This document shows, piece after piece, positions 53,905-62,897 of a stretch of 64,000 bases of DNA. The translations under genes were made by a program, and so were the position numbers. The DNA lies in the NCBI RefSeq assembly GCF_900188105.1, contig NZ_FZNP01000020.1, forward strand, positions 1-64,000, read 5' to 3'. The stretch's first letter is position 1, and every line of letters begins with the position of its first letter. The notes under the pieces were generated by a model. It had not been told where the DNA came from and did no database searches. It saw nothing but the letters and a program-made list of their open reading frames with translations. The DNA is from Actinomadura mexicana. Its GTDB lineage: Bacteria; Actinomycetota; Actinomycetes; Streptosporangiales; Streptosporangiaceae.

Positions 53905-55212
53905 ATGCCGACGAACACCCTGACTCCGCCTGACACGACGATCGGCGCTCCCCCGGCCAAGGCGCCGCGCATGGGCTGGCTGGACGCGCTGCGCGGCCTC
54001 GCCGCCTTGGTGGTGGTGTTCGAGCACTCCCTGGACGTGCTGCTGCCCGAGGTCCGCAAGGCGACCGGCCCGTGGTTCGACTTCGGCCGGTACGGGGTCT
54101 TCGTGTTCTTCCTCGTCAGCGGCTACGTGGTGCCGTTCTCCCTGGAGCGGCGCGGCAGCGTCCGGCAGTTCTGGGCCGGGCGGTTCTTCCGGCTGTACCC
54201 GGCGTGGTCCGTGTCGGTGGTACTGGCGCTGCTGCTCGGCGCGGCCGGCCTCTCCTACGGGCTGCCCGCGGCGATCGGCGACCGGCCCTGGACGTCCGCG
54301 CTGGCGCACCTGACGATGCTGCAGGACCTGCTGGGCGTCCCTAACGTCGTCAACGTCTTCTGGACGCTGTCCTACGAGATGGTCTTCTACCTGCTCGTGA
54401 CGGCCATGTTCGTCGCCGGCGTGCACCGGGCCAGCGCCCGGGTCGCCCTCGGCTTCGGCGTGGGCGCGGCCATCCTCGGGGTCGCGCTGCCGTCCGGGCT
54501 GCTGGCCTCCCGGTGGCCGGGCGGGACGATCCTCGCCGCCGCGCTGCTGCTCGCCGGCGGCCTGGCCGCCATGGTGAGCCGGCGGCGCGGGCTGCGGCGG
54601 GCGGGCGTCGCGGTGGTCGCCGCGCTGGCCCTCATCCTGCTCGTGCTGAACAGCCGCATCGGCGCCATCGAGAGCCTGTGCATCATCGCCACCATGTTCG
54701 CCGGGACCGCGATCCGCGGTATCCAGGACGGGCGGCTCCGGCTCGGACCCGCCGCGGCGATGGTGGCGATCGTCCCCGCCCTGACGCTGGCGGCGGGCAT
54801 GCGCTCCCCGACCAGCTGGGCCCTGCACGCCAACCCGAACCCCCTCGGGCCGGACTGGTCCATCGCCGTGGGCGCCGCGTGGCTGACGTTCCTCGGCGGC
54901 CTCGCCCTGCGGCACCGCTCCATGCCGCGCGTCTTCGTGTGGCTGGGGCTGGTCAGCTACTCGGTCTACCTGCTGCATCCCCTGGTCATCCAAGCGGTCT
55001 GGCACGCCGCCGGACGCGAGACCTGGGGTCTGTCGGCGCCGGTCCGGGCGGCGTGGGGCGTGGTGCTGCTGGCGTCCGTCCTCACCTCGGCGGCGCTGGT
55101 GCACCGCTATGTCGAACGGCCCGCGCAGAATCTCGGCCGCCGCCTGACGGCGCGGCGGCGCTCTCCCGCGGCCCCCGCCGGCGCCTCCGCACCGCAGCCC
55201 GCCCATCCCTGA
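53905..55212 (+). CDS. Acyltransferase-3 family membrane protein (OafA-like)
   Basis: The 435-residue integral membrane protein has about ten helices. GWLDALRGLAALVVVFEHS is the hallmark first helix with the active-site His in FEHS. YGVFVFFLVSGYVVPFSLERRG and FWAGRFFRLYPAW are the next conserved segments, and LGLVSYSVYLLHPLVIQ is near the C-terminus. The family moves acyl groups to extracellular sugars or lipids. The tail is Ala/Pro-rich and basic. The substrate is not predictable, and no glycosyltransferase neighbours exist. Confidence 0.9.
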   Translation: MPTNTLTPPDTTIGAPPAKAPRMGWLDALRGLAALVVVFEHSLDVLLPEVRKATGPWFDFGRYGVFVFFLVSGYVVPFSLERRGSVRQFWAGRFFRLYPAWSVSVVLALLLGAAGLSYGLPAAIGDRPWTSALAHLTMLQDLLGVPNVVNVFWTLSYEMVFYLLVTAMFVAGVHRASARVALGFGVGAAILGVALPSGLLASRWPGGTILAAALLLAGGLAAMVSRRRGLRRAGVAVVAALALILLVLNSRIGAIESLCIIATMFAGTAIRGIQDGRLRLGPAAAMVAIVPALTLAAGMRSPTSWALHANPNPLGPDWSIAVGAAWLTFLGGLALRHRSMPRVFVWLGLVSYSVYLLHPLVIQAVWHAAGRETWGLSAPVRAAWGVVLLASVLTSAALVHRYVERPAQNLGRRLTARRRSPAAPAGASAPQPAHP

Positions 55213-55231
55213 CCGTCCCGTCCGGAGGGTG

Positions 55232-55260
55232 ATGACAGCGTTGGCTTTCTTGCCTAGGGT
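55232..55260 (+). promoter_or_regulatory. Promoter of the PucR-type regulator gene
   Basis: ATGACA (55232-55237) and TAGGGT (55255-55260) are exactly 17 nt apart, a good -35/-10 pair. Transcription should begin near 55267, before the candidate ATGs at 55298 and 55313. Confidence 0.5.
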
Positions 55261-55312
55261 GATTCGCCCGAGCCCACCCCCCCCGATCGGACAACGGATG
55301 ACAGAAGGGCCG

Positions 55313-56485
55313 ATGCCCGCCGAGCTGCCCGACGTGCTGCGGCAGCACCTCCAGGCCGCCGTGGACGAGATGGAGCGGGAGATCCGCGACCAGGTCCCCG
55401 AGTACGCGGGCGCCGACGGGGGCGAGTACGCCCGGAAGGTGGAGCGGACGGTCAGCGACACCGTCGCGTTCTTCGTGGACTCCGTCGACCATCCGACCGC
55501 GGACGCGCGCAAGATCACCGAGTTGTACATGCGGCTCGGCGAGGAGGAGGCGCGGCACGGCCGGAGCCTGGCCGCGCTGCAGAACGCGATGCGCGTGAGC
55601 AGCCAGGTCGCCTGCCGCCGGTTCATCAAGGACGCCTACCGGCTCGGCTGGTCGCGCGAGACGCTGGGCCGGCTCACGGACTCGCTGTTCCTGCTGCTGG
55701 CACGGGCCGCCGACGCCGCCGCGCAGGGCTACGCCCGCGAGCAGGGCCAGCTGGCGACCGAGCGGGAGCGCCGCCGCGACCGGCTCCGCGACCTGCTGGT
55801 CGCCGAGCCCCCGCCCGGGCACGAGGCGATCGCCGAGCTGGCGGTCGCGGCCCGCTGGGAGCTGCCGAAGAGCATCGGGCTGGTGGCGCTGCCGGCGGGG
55901 GCGCCCGCCGGAGCCCGGATCCTGCCGCCCGCCGTGCTGGCCGACTGGGAGGCGCCGGTCCCCTTCCTCGTGGTGCCCGACCCGGAGGGCCCCGGCCAGG
56001 ACCGGCTGTGGCCGGCGCTGCGCAGGCTCGGCACCTCGGCGCTCGGCCCGACCGTTCCGATCGGGCAGGGCGCGGTGTCGCTGCGCTGGGCCCGGCACGC
56101 CCTGACCCTGGCGGAGCGGGGGCTGCTCCCGGACGACGGTCCCGTCCGGTGCGTCGATCACATCGCGTCCCTGGCCACGCTCGCGGCGGAGGAACTGGTC
56201 GACGCCACCGCCGAGGCCGCTCTCGGGCCGCTGCTGGAGCTGCCGCCGGCGCGCCGGCAGCCGCTCGCCGAGACGCTCCTGACCTACCTGCAGTGCGGCG
56301 ACAACGCGGTGATCGCCGCGGAGCGGCTGCACATCCACGAGCAGACCGTCCGGTACCGGCTGCGCCGCATCACCGAGCTGACCGGCGGCCGGTTCACCGA
56401 GCCGGACGGCCGGCTCGACCTCATGGTGATGCTCAGCTGGCTGGTGCGGACGGGCCGGGCCGACCGGGCCGAGCGGACGGCATAG
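55313..56485 (+). CDS. PucR-family helix-turn-helix regulator
   Basis: The C-terminus of this 390-residue protein is a PucR DNA-binding domain: LAETLLTYLQCGDNAVIAAE, then LHIHEQTVRYRLRRITELTG (recognition helix). The long N-terminal helical domain, about residues 1-170, resembles the sensor part of related actinobacterial regulators (SDTVAFFVDSVDHP, then MRVSSQVACRRFI). Two starts are possible: 55313 has AAGGG close by; 55298 lies 15 nt upstream. It ends 7 nt from the convergent DNA ligase gene. Effector and target are unknown. Confidence 0.87.
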   Translation: MPAELPDVLRQHLQAAVDEMEREIRDQVPEYAGADGGEYARKVERTVSDTVAFFVDSVDHPTADARKITELYMRLGEEEARHGRSLAALQNAMRVSSQVACRRFIKDAYRLGWSRETLGRLTDSLFLLLARAADAAAQGYAREQGQLATERERRRDRLRDLLVAEPPPGHEAIAELAVAARWELPKSIGLVALPAGAPAGARILPPAVLADWEAPVPFLVVPDPEGPGQDRLWPALRRLGTSALGPTVPIGQGAVSLRWARHALTLAERGLLPDDGPVRCVDHIASLATLAAEELVDATAEAALGPLLELPPARRQPLAETLLTYLQCGDNAVIAAERLHIHEQTVRYRLRRITELTGGRFTEPDGRLDLMVMLSWLVRTGRADRAERTA

Positions 56486-56492
56486 CCCCGGC

Positions 56493-58565
56493 TCACAGGA
56501 ATGCGGCGACGCGGGCGGCGAACTCCTCCGGCGTGACGATCTCGATGCCGAGCCGCTCGGCCCTGGCCTTCTTCGACCCGGCCCTCTCCCCCGCGACGAG
56601 CAGGGACGTGCGGGCCGACACCGACGAGGACGCCGTGCCGCCGGCGCGTTCGATCAGCTCGTTCACCCGGTCGCGCGACAGGCCGTCGAGCGGGCCGGAC
56701 ATCGCTCCGGTGGCGACGACGGACATCCCGGCCAGGGGCAGCGACGGGGCGTCCTCCCCGGGGGCCTCCCGTGCGGCGGGGCCCGCGGCGCCCGGCTCGG
56801 TCATGGTGACCCCGGCGGCCACGAGCTTGTCGATCAGCGGGGCAAGTTCCGCGATCTCGGCGACCAGGACCGCCGCGCGCTCCGGCCCGACGCCCTCGAC
56901 CTCCTGGAACGCCGCGGCGTCCGCGGCTCGGATCGCGTCCATCGTGGCGAAGTGGCGGGCGATGCGCCGCGACATCGACCGGCCGGTGCCGCGCACGCCG
57001 AGCGCGCAGAACACCTTGTTCAGCGGCTTGGCCTTGGCGCCCTCGATCGCGGCGAGAAGGGCGGTGGTGCTGGTCTCGCCCATCCGGTCCAGGGCTATGA
57101 CCTGTTCATGGGTGAGGGTGAACAGGTCGGCGAAGTCGGTGATCAGCCCCGTGGCGATGAGCTGGTCGATGCGGCCCTCGCCGAGGCCCTCGATGTCGAA
57201 CTGGTCGCGGGCCACCGCGTAGCGGACGGACACGACGGCGTGGCAGGCGCGCCCCCGCACGCACCGCCAGCGCTGCTGGGAGGCGTCGATCTCGTCGCCG
57301 CAGCGCGGGCAGGCCGCGGGGATCTCGACGGGCCGCTCCTGACCGGAGCGCAGGTGGACGACGGGCGCCTCCACGCGCGGGATGACGTCGCCCGCCTTGT
57401 ACACGGTGACGTGGTCGCCGATCATCAGGCCGCGCCGCTCGATGTCGGCGGCGTTGTGCAGGGTCGCGTAGGTGACGGTGGAGCCGTCCACCTCGACGGG
57501 CTCCAGGACGGCGCGGGGGGCGATGACCCCGGTGCGGCCGACGTTCCACTCCACGTCCAGCAGCCGGGTGATCTTCTCGACCGCGGGCAGCTTGTAGGCG
57601 ACCGCCCAGCGCGGGGCGCGCGAGGACAGGCCGGCGTCGGCCTGGTCGGCGGCCGCGTCCGCCTTGATCACGATGCCGTCGATGCCGAAGTCGAGTCCGG
57701 CGCGCAGCGCGGCGATCTCCTCGACCCGTTCCAGCACCCCCTCGATCGACGTCGCGGTGGTCCCCGGGGCGGACGTCGCGGCCGCGGTGTTCGCGCCGAG
57801 GCCGGCGACCAGCTCCATGACCCGGCTGTGCGGCAGGTCGCGCAGGCGCGCGGCGGTCTCGTCGTCGGTGCCGTCCACCGGGAGGGCGCCGTAGGCGAAG
57901 AAGGTCATCTCCACCTTGTAGGGGTGGTCCCTGGTGCGCAGGGACCCGGCGGCGGCGCTGCGCGGGTTGGCGAACGTCGTTCCCACGGCGGCGGTGCGGG
58001 CGGCGTTGGCGGCCTCGAACTGCGCCCGCGTCATCAGCACCTCGCCGCGCAGTTCGACGGTGAGCGGCCGGGCGAGGCGTGCCGGCAGGCCGAGGATCAT
58101 GCCGGCGCAGTGCGAGACGTCGTCCCCGGCGGCGCCGTCGCCCCGCGTCACCAGCCGGACGAGACGCCCGCCGCGATACCGGGCCGAGATCGCCATGCCG
58201 TCCAGCTTCGGCTCCACGCTCCACGCCGCGACCTCGCGGCCGAGCCTGCGGACCAGGCGCGCCGCCCACATCCGCAGGCCCTCGGCGGAGAACACGTTGT
58301 CCAGGCTCAGCATCGGCACGGTGTGCGGGACGTCGCCGACCACCGCTCCCCCGGCGACCTTGCCCGCCGGGGACTCGGGCAGCACCTCGTCCGGGTGCTC
58401 GGCCTCGTAGGCGGCGATGCCGCGCACCAGGCGGTCGAAGGCGTCGTCGTCGAGCGGCGAGTCGCCCTCGCCGTAGTAGGCGGCGGAGGCGGCGACGGCG
58501 GTCTGGACGGCCGCGGCGTACGCCGCCAGGTCGCCGATCTCGGTGCGGGCCGGGCTGTCGCTCAT
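56493..58565 (-). CDS. ligA: NAD-dependent DNA ligase LigA, divergent copy
   Basis: The 690-residue enzyme seals DNA nicks using NAD. The N-terminal Ia-like region carries [18 protein letters not shown], the NMN-binding part. The adenylated Lys120 is in VEPKLDG, and [12 protein letters not shown] is the nucleotidyltransferase motif III region. The four-Cys zinc finger (CPRCG, then CVRGRAC) is followed by helix-hairpin-helix repeats ([12 protein letters not shown]) and a C-terminal BRCT domain (about 610-690). It differs from the standard actinobacterial LigA; for example, the usual AEYDRL Tyr is Phe. It may therefore be a second ligase, as some actinomycetes carry; whether the genome has a housekeeping copy cannot be seen here. 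Confidence 0.88.
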   Translation of the reverse strand: MSDSPARTEIGDLAAYAAAVQTAVAASAAYYGEGDSPLDDDAFDRLVRGIAAYEAEHPDEVLPESPAGKVAGGAVVGDVPHTVPMLSLDNVFSAEGLRMWAARLVRRLGREVAAWSVEPKLDGMAISARYRGGRLVRLVTRGDGAAGDDVSHCAGMILGLPARLARPLTVELRGEVLMTRAQFEAANAARTAAVGTTFANPRSAAAGSLRTRDHPYKVEMTFFAYGALPVDGTDDETAARLRDLPHSRVMELVAGLGANTAAATSAPGTTATSIEGVLERVEEIAALRAGLDFGIDGIVIKADAAADQADAGLSSRAPRWAVAYKLPAVEKITRLLDVEWNVGRTGVIAPRAVLEPVEVDGSTVTYATLHNAADIERRGLMIGDHVTVYKAGDVIPRVEAPVVHLRSGQERPVEIPAACPRCGDEIDASQQRWRCVRGRACHAVVSVRYAVARDQFDIEGLGEGRIDQLIATGLITDFADLFTLTHEQVIALDRMGETSTTALLAAIEGAKAKPLNKVFCALGVRGTGRSMSRRIARHFATMDAIRAADAAAFQEVEGVGPERAAVLVAEIAELAPLIDKLVAAGVTMTEPGAAGPAAREAPGEDAPSLPLAGMSVVATGAMSGPLDGLSRDRVNELIERAGGTASSSVSARTSLLVAGERAGSKKARAERLGIEIVTPEEFAARVAAFL

Positions 58566-58604
58566 GACGACATCATGCCTGGTCCCACCGACATCTCCAG
58601 GTGA

Positions 58605-59142
58605 TCAGCGGGCGCCCAGGCGGTGCCCGAGGAACGCCGGTTCGCGGCGGAGCTGGCGCCGCCAGAAGGACGCGTCGTGGCATCCGCCCTCCAGCCCGCC
58701 CTCGGGGCGGGCGCGGTCGCGGAACTCGCGCACCCGGTCGGCGAACGGGTCGCTCGTCCCGCAGTCGAGGCGGCGCGGGGATGCCAGTAGGTGTCGGGTC
58801 CGCCGTCCACGCTCACCAGGGTGAACGGGGGGGGACGCCGCCGTTGGCGACGGCGTCGGGCAGGTAGTGGTCCAGGGCCGCGCGGCGACCGGTTCGCGGC
58901 GGGCGGGACGACGGTCGCGGTGACGGTCGTGCGGCGATGCGCGGAACGCCAGGTCATCGTCTCGGCCCGGACGGACGCGGGCGGCGGCGCCGGGGCGTCC
59001 CCGCACCTGCCGAGCGCGCGGTCCAGCCGGACCTTGCCGGGAGGGTCTCGCTCTCCACCAGCGCGTAACCGGTGCCGCCTGTGACCGCGACGGCGCCGAT
59101 ACCGCCGAGCCCGCCCAGGACGAGGGCGCGTCGGGTGACCAA
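58605..59142 (-). pseudogene. Decayed alpha/beta-hydrolase (esterase-type) gene
   Basis: Minus-strand pieces of one secreted esterase remain in order across several frames. The signal segment VTRRALVLGGLGGIG through YALVESETLP starts from TTG. A frameshift near 59040 leads into KVRLDRALGRCGDAPAPP, then RAALDHYLPDAVANGG. After a frameshift in a C-run comes FTLVSVDGGPDTYWHPR. The final part in another frame is RLDCGTSDPFADRVREF, CHDASFWRRQL and FLGHRLGAR. The GxSxG serine region between YWHPR and RLDCG is deleted, so it cannot be active. Confidence 0.75.
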
Positions 59143-59152
59143 GGAAGATCTC

Positions 59153-60037
59153 TCAGGAGGGTTCGGGCACCGTATCGCCCTCGCGGGTCGCGTGCGCGGA
59201 CCGCGAGAGCAGCGCGACTCCGCCGGTGAGCAGGAGCACGCTGAACGACAGGGCCGTGAACGCCGCCGCCGTCCGGGGCGGCAAAGTCTGGAAGGCGAAG
59301 GCGGCCACGAGGTAGGACGCGATGGGGTTGGTCATCGTCATCGCGGTCATGGCGGCGGGGAGCGACCCGGCCGCGAACGCCCGCTGCTCGATGACCAGGC
59401 CGAGCAGCGTGCTGCCCGCCAGCGCGTAGCCGGGCCAGTCCACCGCGGTGGCCGCGACGCCGCGGTCGACCAGGTCGGCGGTGGTGAGCTTGATCAGCAC
59501 GGCGGTCGCCGCGAAGCACAGGCCGGCGCAGACGCCGAGCAGCGCGGCCCGTACCGGGCCCTTGCGCAGCCATGCCGCCCGGGACAGCACGGCGATGGCC
59601 GGCGCGGCGGCGAGCCCGGCGAGCAGGATCCGCGGCCGGGACGGCTCGCCCTGGGGCGGGATCGCGCCCGGGACGGTGAACAGGACGGCGAGGCCGGCGG
59701 ACACGGCGATGCCGCCGAGCAGGTCCAGCCGCGCGGGCCGGCGTCCCGTGCCGATCGTGCCGAGCACGATCGTGAAGACCAGCTGGGTGACCAGCAGCGG
59801 CTGGACGACGGCCGTCGAACCGAAGTGCAGGGCGACGGCCTGCGCGCAGAACCCGCCGAGGTTGACCCCCCATCCGGTCAGCCACACCGGGTCGCGGACC
59901 AGCCGGCGGATCAGCCCGTGGACGGCGGACGCGTCCGAGACGCCGTGGACGGCCCGCCTCGCGGCACGGTACTGCAGGGCCGCCGCGGCGGCGAAGAGGA
60001 ACGCCGCGAGCACGCTGGAGCAGACGGACCAGGCCAT
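59153..60037 (-). CDS. DMT-superfamily transporter (EamA/NIPA-like)
   Basis: The 294-residue membrane protein has nine to ten helices in two halves. A Gln/Arg-rich loop (ALQYRAARRAVHGV) follows helix 1, and VVQPLLVTQLVFTIVLG and ATAVDWPGYALAGSTLLGLVIEQRAFAAG lie in the later part. The pattern is that of actinobacterial DMT-type transporters related to NIPA magnesium carriers; the substrate is not known. The ATG at 60037 starts the conserved region; the longer frame begins in a charged, low-complexity stretch. It ends 10 nt from the decayed esterase gene, in the same direction. Confidence 0.82.
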   Translation of the reverse strand: MAWSVCSSVLAAFLFAAAAALQYRAARRAVHGVSDASAVHGLIRRLVRDPVWLTGWGVNLGGFCAQAVALHFGSTAVVQPLLVTQLVFTIVLGTIGTGRRPARLDLLGGIAVSAGLAVLFTVPGAIPPQGEPSRPRILLAGLAAAPAIAVLSRAAWLRKGPVRAALLGVCAGLCFAATAVLIKLTTADLVDRGVAATAVDWPGYALAGSTLLGLVIEQRAFAAGSLPAAMTAMTMTNPIASYLVAAFAFQTLPPRTAAAFTALSFSVLLLTGGVALLSRSAHATREGDTVPEPS

Positions 60038-60265
60038 CAGACCGTCCCGCCCTGCGCGCCGCCGTCGGCGCCGGCGCCCTCGCTCCGGCCCACGATGCCC
60101 CTCCCGCCTCGCGCATCGCAACGCCCACCACAGATCATCCTTCCCGCCATCGGACAGGAGGACCATGGCGGCCCTCCCGCTCTTGACCCCGGCAGGAACG
60201 GATCTAACAAATAGAAAGCCAATCATGCAGATGGAAAGCAACATCAAGCCGGGAGCGGTCGGCGC

Positions 60266-60396
60266 ATGATCGTGACGGTGACGCTCAACCCGAGCCTCGA
60301 CCGGACGATCGAGGTGGACGCGCCGACCCGCGGCGCGGTCGTCCGGCCCGGTCCGCGCAGCTGGACCCGGGCGGCAAGGGCGTCAACGTGTCCCGG
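60266..60396 (+). pseudogene. fruK: 5' remnant of 1-phosphofructokinase (fruK)
   Basis: The ATG at 60266 begins MIVTVTLNPSLDRTIEVDAP, the characteristic start of PfkB-family 1-phosphofructokinase. After RGAVVRPGP a frameshift occurs (between about 60340 and 60365); LDPGGKGVNVSR, the next conserved motif, continues in another frame. Beyond about 60396 no further PfkB sequence exists and a terminator of the opposite gene follows. It is a truncated, frameshifted gene. No fructose PTS genes remain nearby. Confidence 0.75.
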
Positions 60397-60431
60397 GGTC
60401 GTCCGCGCCCGAACCGGCCCGGTCGAGGGGG

Positions 60432-60464
60432 GGCCGTCCCGCGCCGGGGGCGCGCGGGACGGCC
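60432..60464 (-). terminator. Hairpin terminator of the branched-chain ABC operon
   Basis: GGCCGTCCCGCGC (60432-60444) pairs perfectly with GCGCGGGACGGCC (60452-60464) around a 7-nt loop, 8 nt after the substrate-binding protein stop on the minus strand. Confidence 0.75.
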
Positions 60465-60471
60465 GGACCCG

Positions 60472-61785
60472 TCAGCCCGCGGCGGGGACGCCGTTGGCGG
60501 GCGCCTGCGGCTGCGGGGTCGTGTAGGGCTGGATCGGCCCGTCACCGTCGTCGGTGGTCAGCGGCTGCCCCTGCGGCACCACGTTCTGCCCCTTGATCGT
60601 GCCGATGACCGCGCCGGTGTACCCGGCGTGCGAGTTCGCGCCGTAGGCGAACGGGACGACGCCCGGCCCGGTGAAGCGCGACTTCTCCAGCGCCTCCACG
60701 ATGCCCTTGCGGGTCGGGTCCTTCCCGGCCGCCTGGAGCGCCTGCACGAAGGTGTAGGCGACCGACATCCCGTAGACGATGTTGCCGTTGAACGGCAGCT
60801 TCGGGATGTACTGGTCGTGGATCTTCTTGAACAGCGCCGTCCAGCTGTTGGCGGCGTCGCCCGGCGCGGCGAGGTAGCCGTCGGTCACCATGCCCTGGAT
60901 GAGCGGGCTGCCCTCGACCTGGCTGCCGCCCTTCTCGGCGAAGCTCTCCAGCAGTCCGGTGAGGGTGATCGGGTCGGACCCGACATTGCTGACGACGAAC
61001 GTCGGCTTGTAGTTCAGCTTCAGCGCGGCGAGCCGGAACAGCGCCGTGTAGGTGGGGATGCTGAACAGCACGACGACGTCGGCCTTGGACTGCGCGATCG
61101 CCTGCGCCTGCGCGCCGATGTCGGTGCTGCCCGGCTGGTAGGACTGCCGGGAAACGACCTGGTCCTTCGGAATGTACTTGTCGAGGCCCTTCACCCCGTC
61201 CTGGCCGAAGTCGTCGTTCTGGAAGAAGTAGGCGACCTTCTTCCCCGCGTAGGTCTTCTTGACGTGGTCGCCGAGGATCTTGCCCTCGCGGATGTAGTCG
61301 ACCTGCCAGCCGAACGTCTGCGGGTGCTGGTCCGGCCGGTCCCAGCAGCCGCAGCCGGACGCGACGAACAGGTCGGGGACGCGCTGGGCGTTCAGGTAGT
61401 CGACCACCTTGGAGTGCGTGGGCGTGCCCAGCCCGTTGAAGATCGCGAAGACCTTGTCCTGGAGGACGAGCTTCTGCGTCACGCTCACGGTCTGCGTCGG
61501 GTTGTAGGCGTCGTCGACGTACTTGTACACGATCTTGCGTCCGTGCACGCCGCCGCTGGCGTTCACGTAGTCGAAGAACGCCTTGGACGCCGCGGAGTTG
61601 GCGCTGTAGCCGGGCGCGGCCGGCCCCGTCAGCGGCTGGTGGCTGCCGATCGTGACGGTGGTGGCGGTCACGCCGGGCGCCGCCGACCCGCCGTCCCCTC
61701 CGTCACCGCCGCAGCCGCTCGCCGCGACCGCCAGCGTCGCCGCGGTCGTCAGGGCGAGCGCCCGCATCGTCCGGGCTCGCTTCAT
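60472..61785 (-). CDS. Branched-chain amino-acid/amide ABC substrate-binding lipoprotein
   Basis: This 437-residue LivK/HAAT-type receptor has a signal (basic start, LALTTAATLAVA) ending in the lipobox ASGC with Cys25, followed by a Gly/Asp linker. IGSHQPLTGPAAPGYSANS is the conserved first strand, KKVAYFFQNDDFGQDGVKGL the mid motif, and YGMSVAYTFVQALQAAG a later helix. AGGAGG precedes the ATG. It is the last gene of a LivF-LivH-LivM-LivK operon. The tail is Pro/Gln-rich. Ligands of this type include amino acids, urea and amides; the true one is unknown. Confidence 0.93.
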   Translation of the reverse strand: MKRARTMRALALTTAATLAVAASGCGGDGGDGGSAAPGVTATTVTIGSHQPLTGPAAPGYSANSAASKAFFDYVNASGGVHGRKIVYKYVDDAYNPTQTVSVTQKLVLQDKVFAIFNGLGTPTHSKVVDYLNAQRVPDLFVASGCGCWDRPDQHPQTFGWQVDYIREGKILGDHVKKTYAGKKVAYFFQNDDFGQDGVKGLDKYIPKDQVVSRQSYQPGSTDIGAQAQAIAQSKADVVVLFSIPTYTALFRLAALKLNYKPTFVVSNVGSDPITLTGLLESFAEKGGSQVEGSPLIQGMVTDGYLAAPGDAANSWTALFKKIHDQYIPKLPFNGNIVYGMSVAYTFVQALQAAGKDPTRKGIVEALEKSRFTGPGVVPFAYGANSHAGYTGAVIGTIKGQNVVPQGQPLTTDDGDGPIQPYTTPQPQAPANGVPAAG

Positions 61786-62893
61786 CTGCTCCTCCTGGGT
61801 GCGTTGTGGTGGGCCCCGATGTGTCGCTCGGCGCGGGACCGCGCGACCCGGGAGCCCGGTCGCGCCTCCCGCGCGCGCGGCGCCGGACGGCGCCGCCGAT
61901 TCCGCGCAGTCCCCCCTGGACGCCGCGCGGGAAGGCCAGCGTCACCGCGATGAGGACGAGGCCGTAGACGGCGAGGGGCAGGTTCGACGCGATGTTGTGC
62001 GAGAGGCCGGACGAGGACGACAGGTCCGCCGCCCACGTCGGCACGTAGACCAGGATCAGCGCGCCCCACACGGCGCCCGGCAGGCTGCCGAGCCCGCCGA
62101 TGACGATCGCGGCGATGAGCTGGAGGGACAGCGTGAGCGGGAACGCGCCCGGCGCGGCCAGCGTGGCGACCACGGCGAGCAGCCCGCCGGCGAGGCCGGC
62201 GCAGGCCGCCGAGACGACGGTCGCGGCGACCCGCAGCCGGGCGACCCGGACCCCGCTCAGCGCGGCGGCGATCTCGTCGTCGCGGCTGGCGCGCAGCGTC
62301 CGCCCGAACCGGCCGCGGGTCAGGTTGGCGAGCAGGAACAGCGTGACGACGGCGCCGAGGCAGCAGATCCACGCCTGCCAGCGCTCCAGCGGGAAGGTCT
62401 CGCCGAGCGCGGCGGGCGGGACCGGCGGGACGATCGTCAGCCCGTTCTGGCCGCCGAGCACGCCGGCGAGCGGCTTGTAGTTGGCGAGGCCGGGCAGCCC
62501 CACGGCGAAGGCGAGGGTGGCGCCGGCCAGATAGGGGCCGTGCAGCCGGGCGGCGACGGCGCCGACCAGCGCGCCCGCCACGGCGGTGGCCCCGGCCGCC
62601 GCCGGCAGGACCGCCGCGAGCGGCCAGCCCCAGTGCCCGATGACCAGCGCGGCGGTGTAGGCGCCGACCGCCATGAACGCCCCGTGCCCGAGGGAGATCT
62701 GCCCGCCGAGCCCGGTCAGCACCGTCAGGCCGGCGACCGCGCAGGTGAGGTAGGCGGCCTGCGCGATCTGCAGGTCCCGGTAGGGGCCGGCGGCCGTGGT
62801 CAGCACGTACAGCGCGGCGAGCGCGAGGACGGCGCCGGCCGTGTGCCGGGTCAGGGTGGAGCGGCGCAGGGCGCTTCGCGCGAGGGCGGTCAC
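61703..62893 (-). CDS. livM: Branched-chain amino-acid-type ABC permease LivM
   Basis: The 396-residue membrane protein has eight to nine helices. GLGGQISLGHGAFMAVGAYT is the family hallmark near residue 65, and SRDDEIAAALSGVRVARLR is the cytoplasmic loop that contacts the ATPase. The normal end should be near FPRGVQGGLRGIGG; a further 60 residues of Arg/Pro/Asp-rich sequence follow and overlap the downstream receptor gene by 83 nt, so the original stop was probably lost. The start is GTG, 4 nt after livH. Confidence 0.88.
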   Translation of the reverse strand: MTALARSALRRSTLTRHTAGAVLALAALYVLTTAAGPYRDLQIAQAAYLTCAVAGLTVLTGLGGQISLGHGAFMAVGAYTAALVIGHWGWPLAAVLPAAAGATAVAGALVGAVAARLHGPYLAGATLAFAVGLPGLANYKPLAGVLGGQNGLTIVPPVPPAALGETFPLERWQAWICCLGAVVTLFLLANLTRGRFGRTLRASRDDEIAAALSGVRVARLRVAATVVSAACAGLAGGLLAVVATLAAPGAFPLTLSLQLIAAIVIGGLGSLPGAVWGALILVYVPTWAADLSSSSGLSHNIASNLPLAVYGLVLIAVTLAFPRGVQGGLRGIGGAVRRRARGRRDRAPGSRGPAPSDTSGPTTTHPGGADEASPDDAGARPDDRGDAGGRGERLRR

Positions 62894-62897
62894 GGCG

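Noticed and set aside
58605-60131. A 508-codon minus-strand frame covering both the decayed esterase and the DMT transporter
   Set aside because: It joins the third frame of the esterase remnant with an out-of-frame part of a clear membrane transporter; no single protein is coherent.
60224-60269. Short peptide MQMESNIKPGAVGA just before fruK as the tail of a FruR repressor
   Set aside because: The frame upstream shows no DeoR-family sequence, so it is more likely non-coding leader of the old operon.
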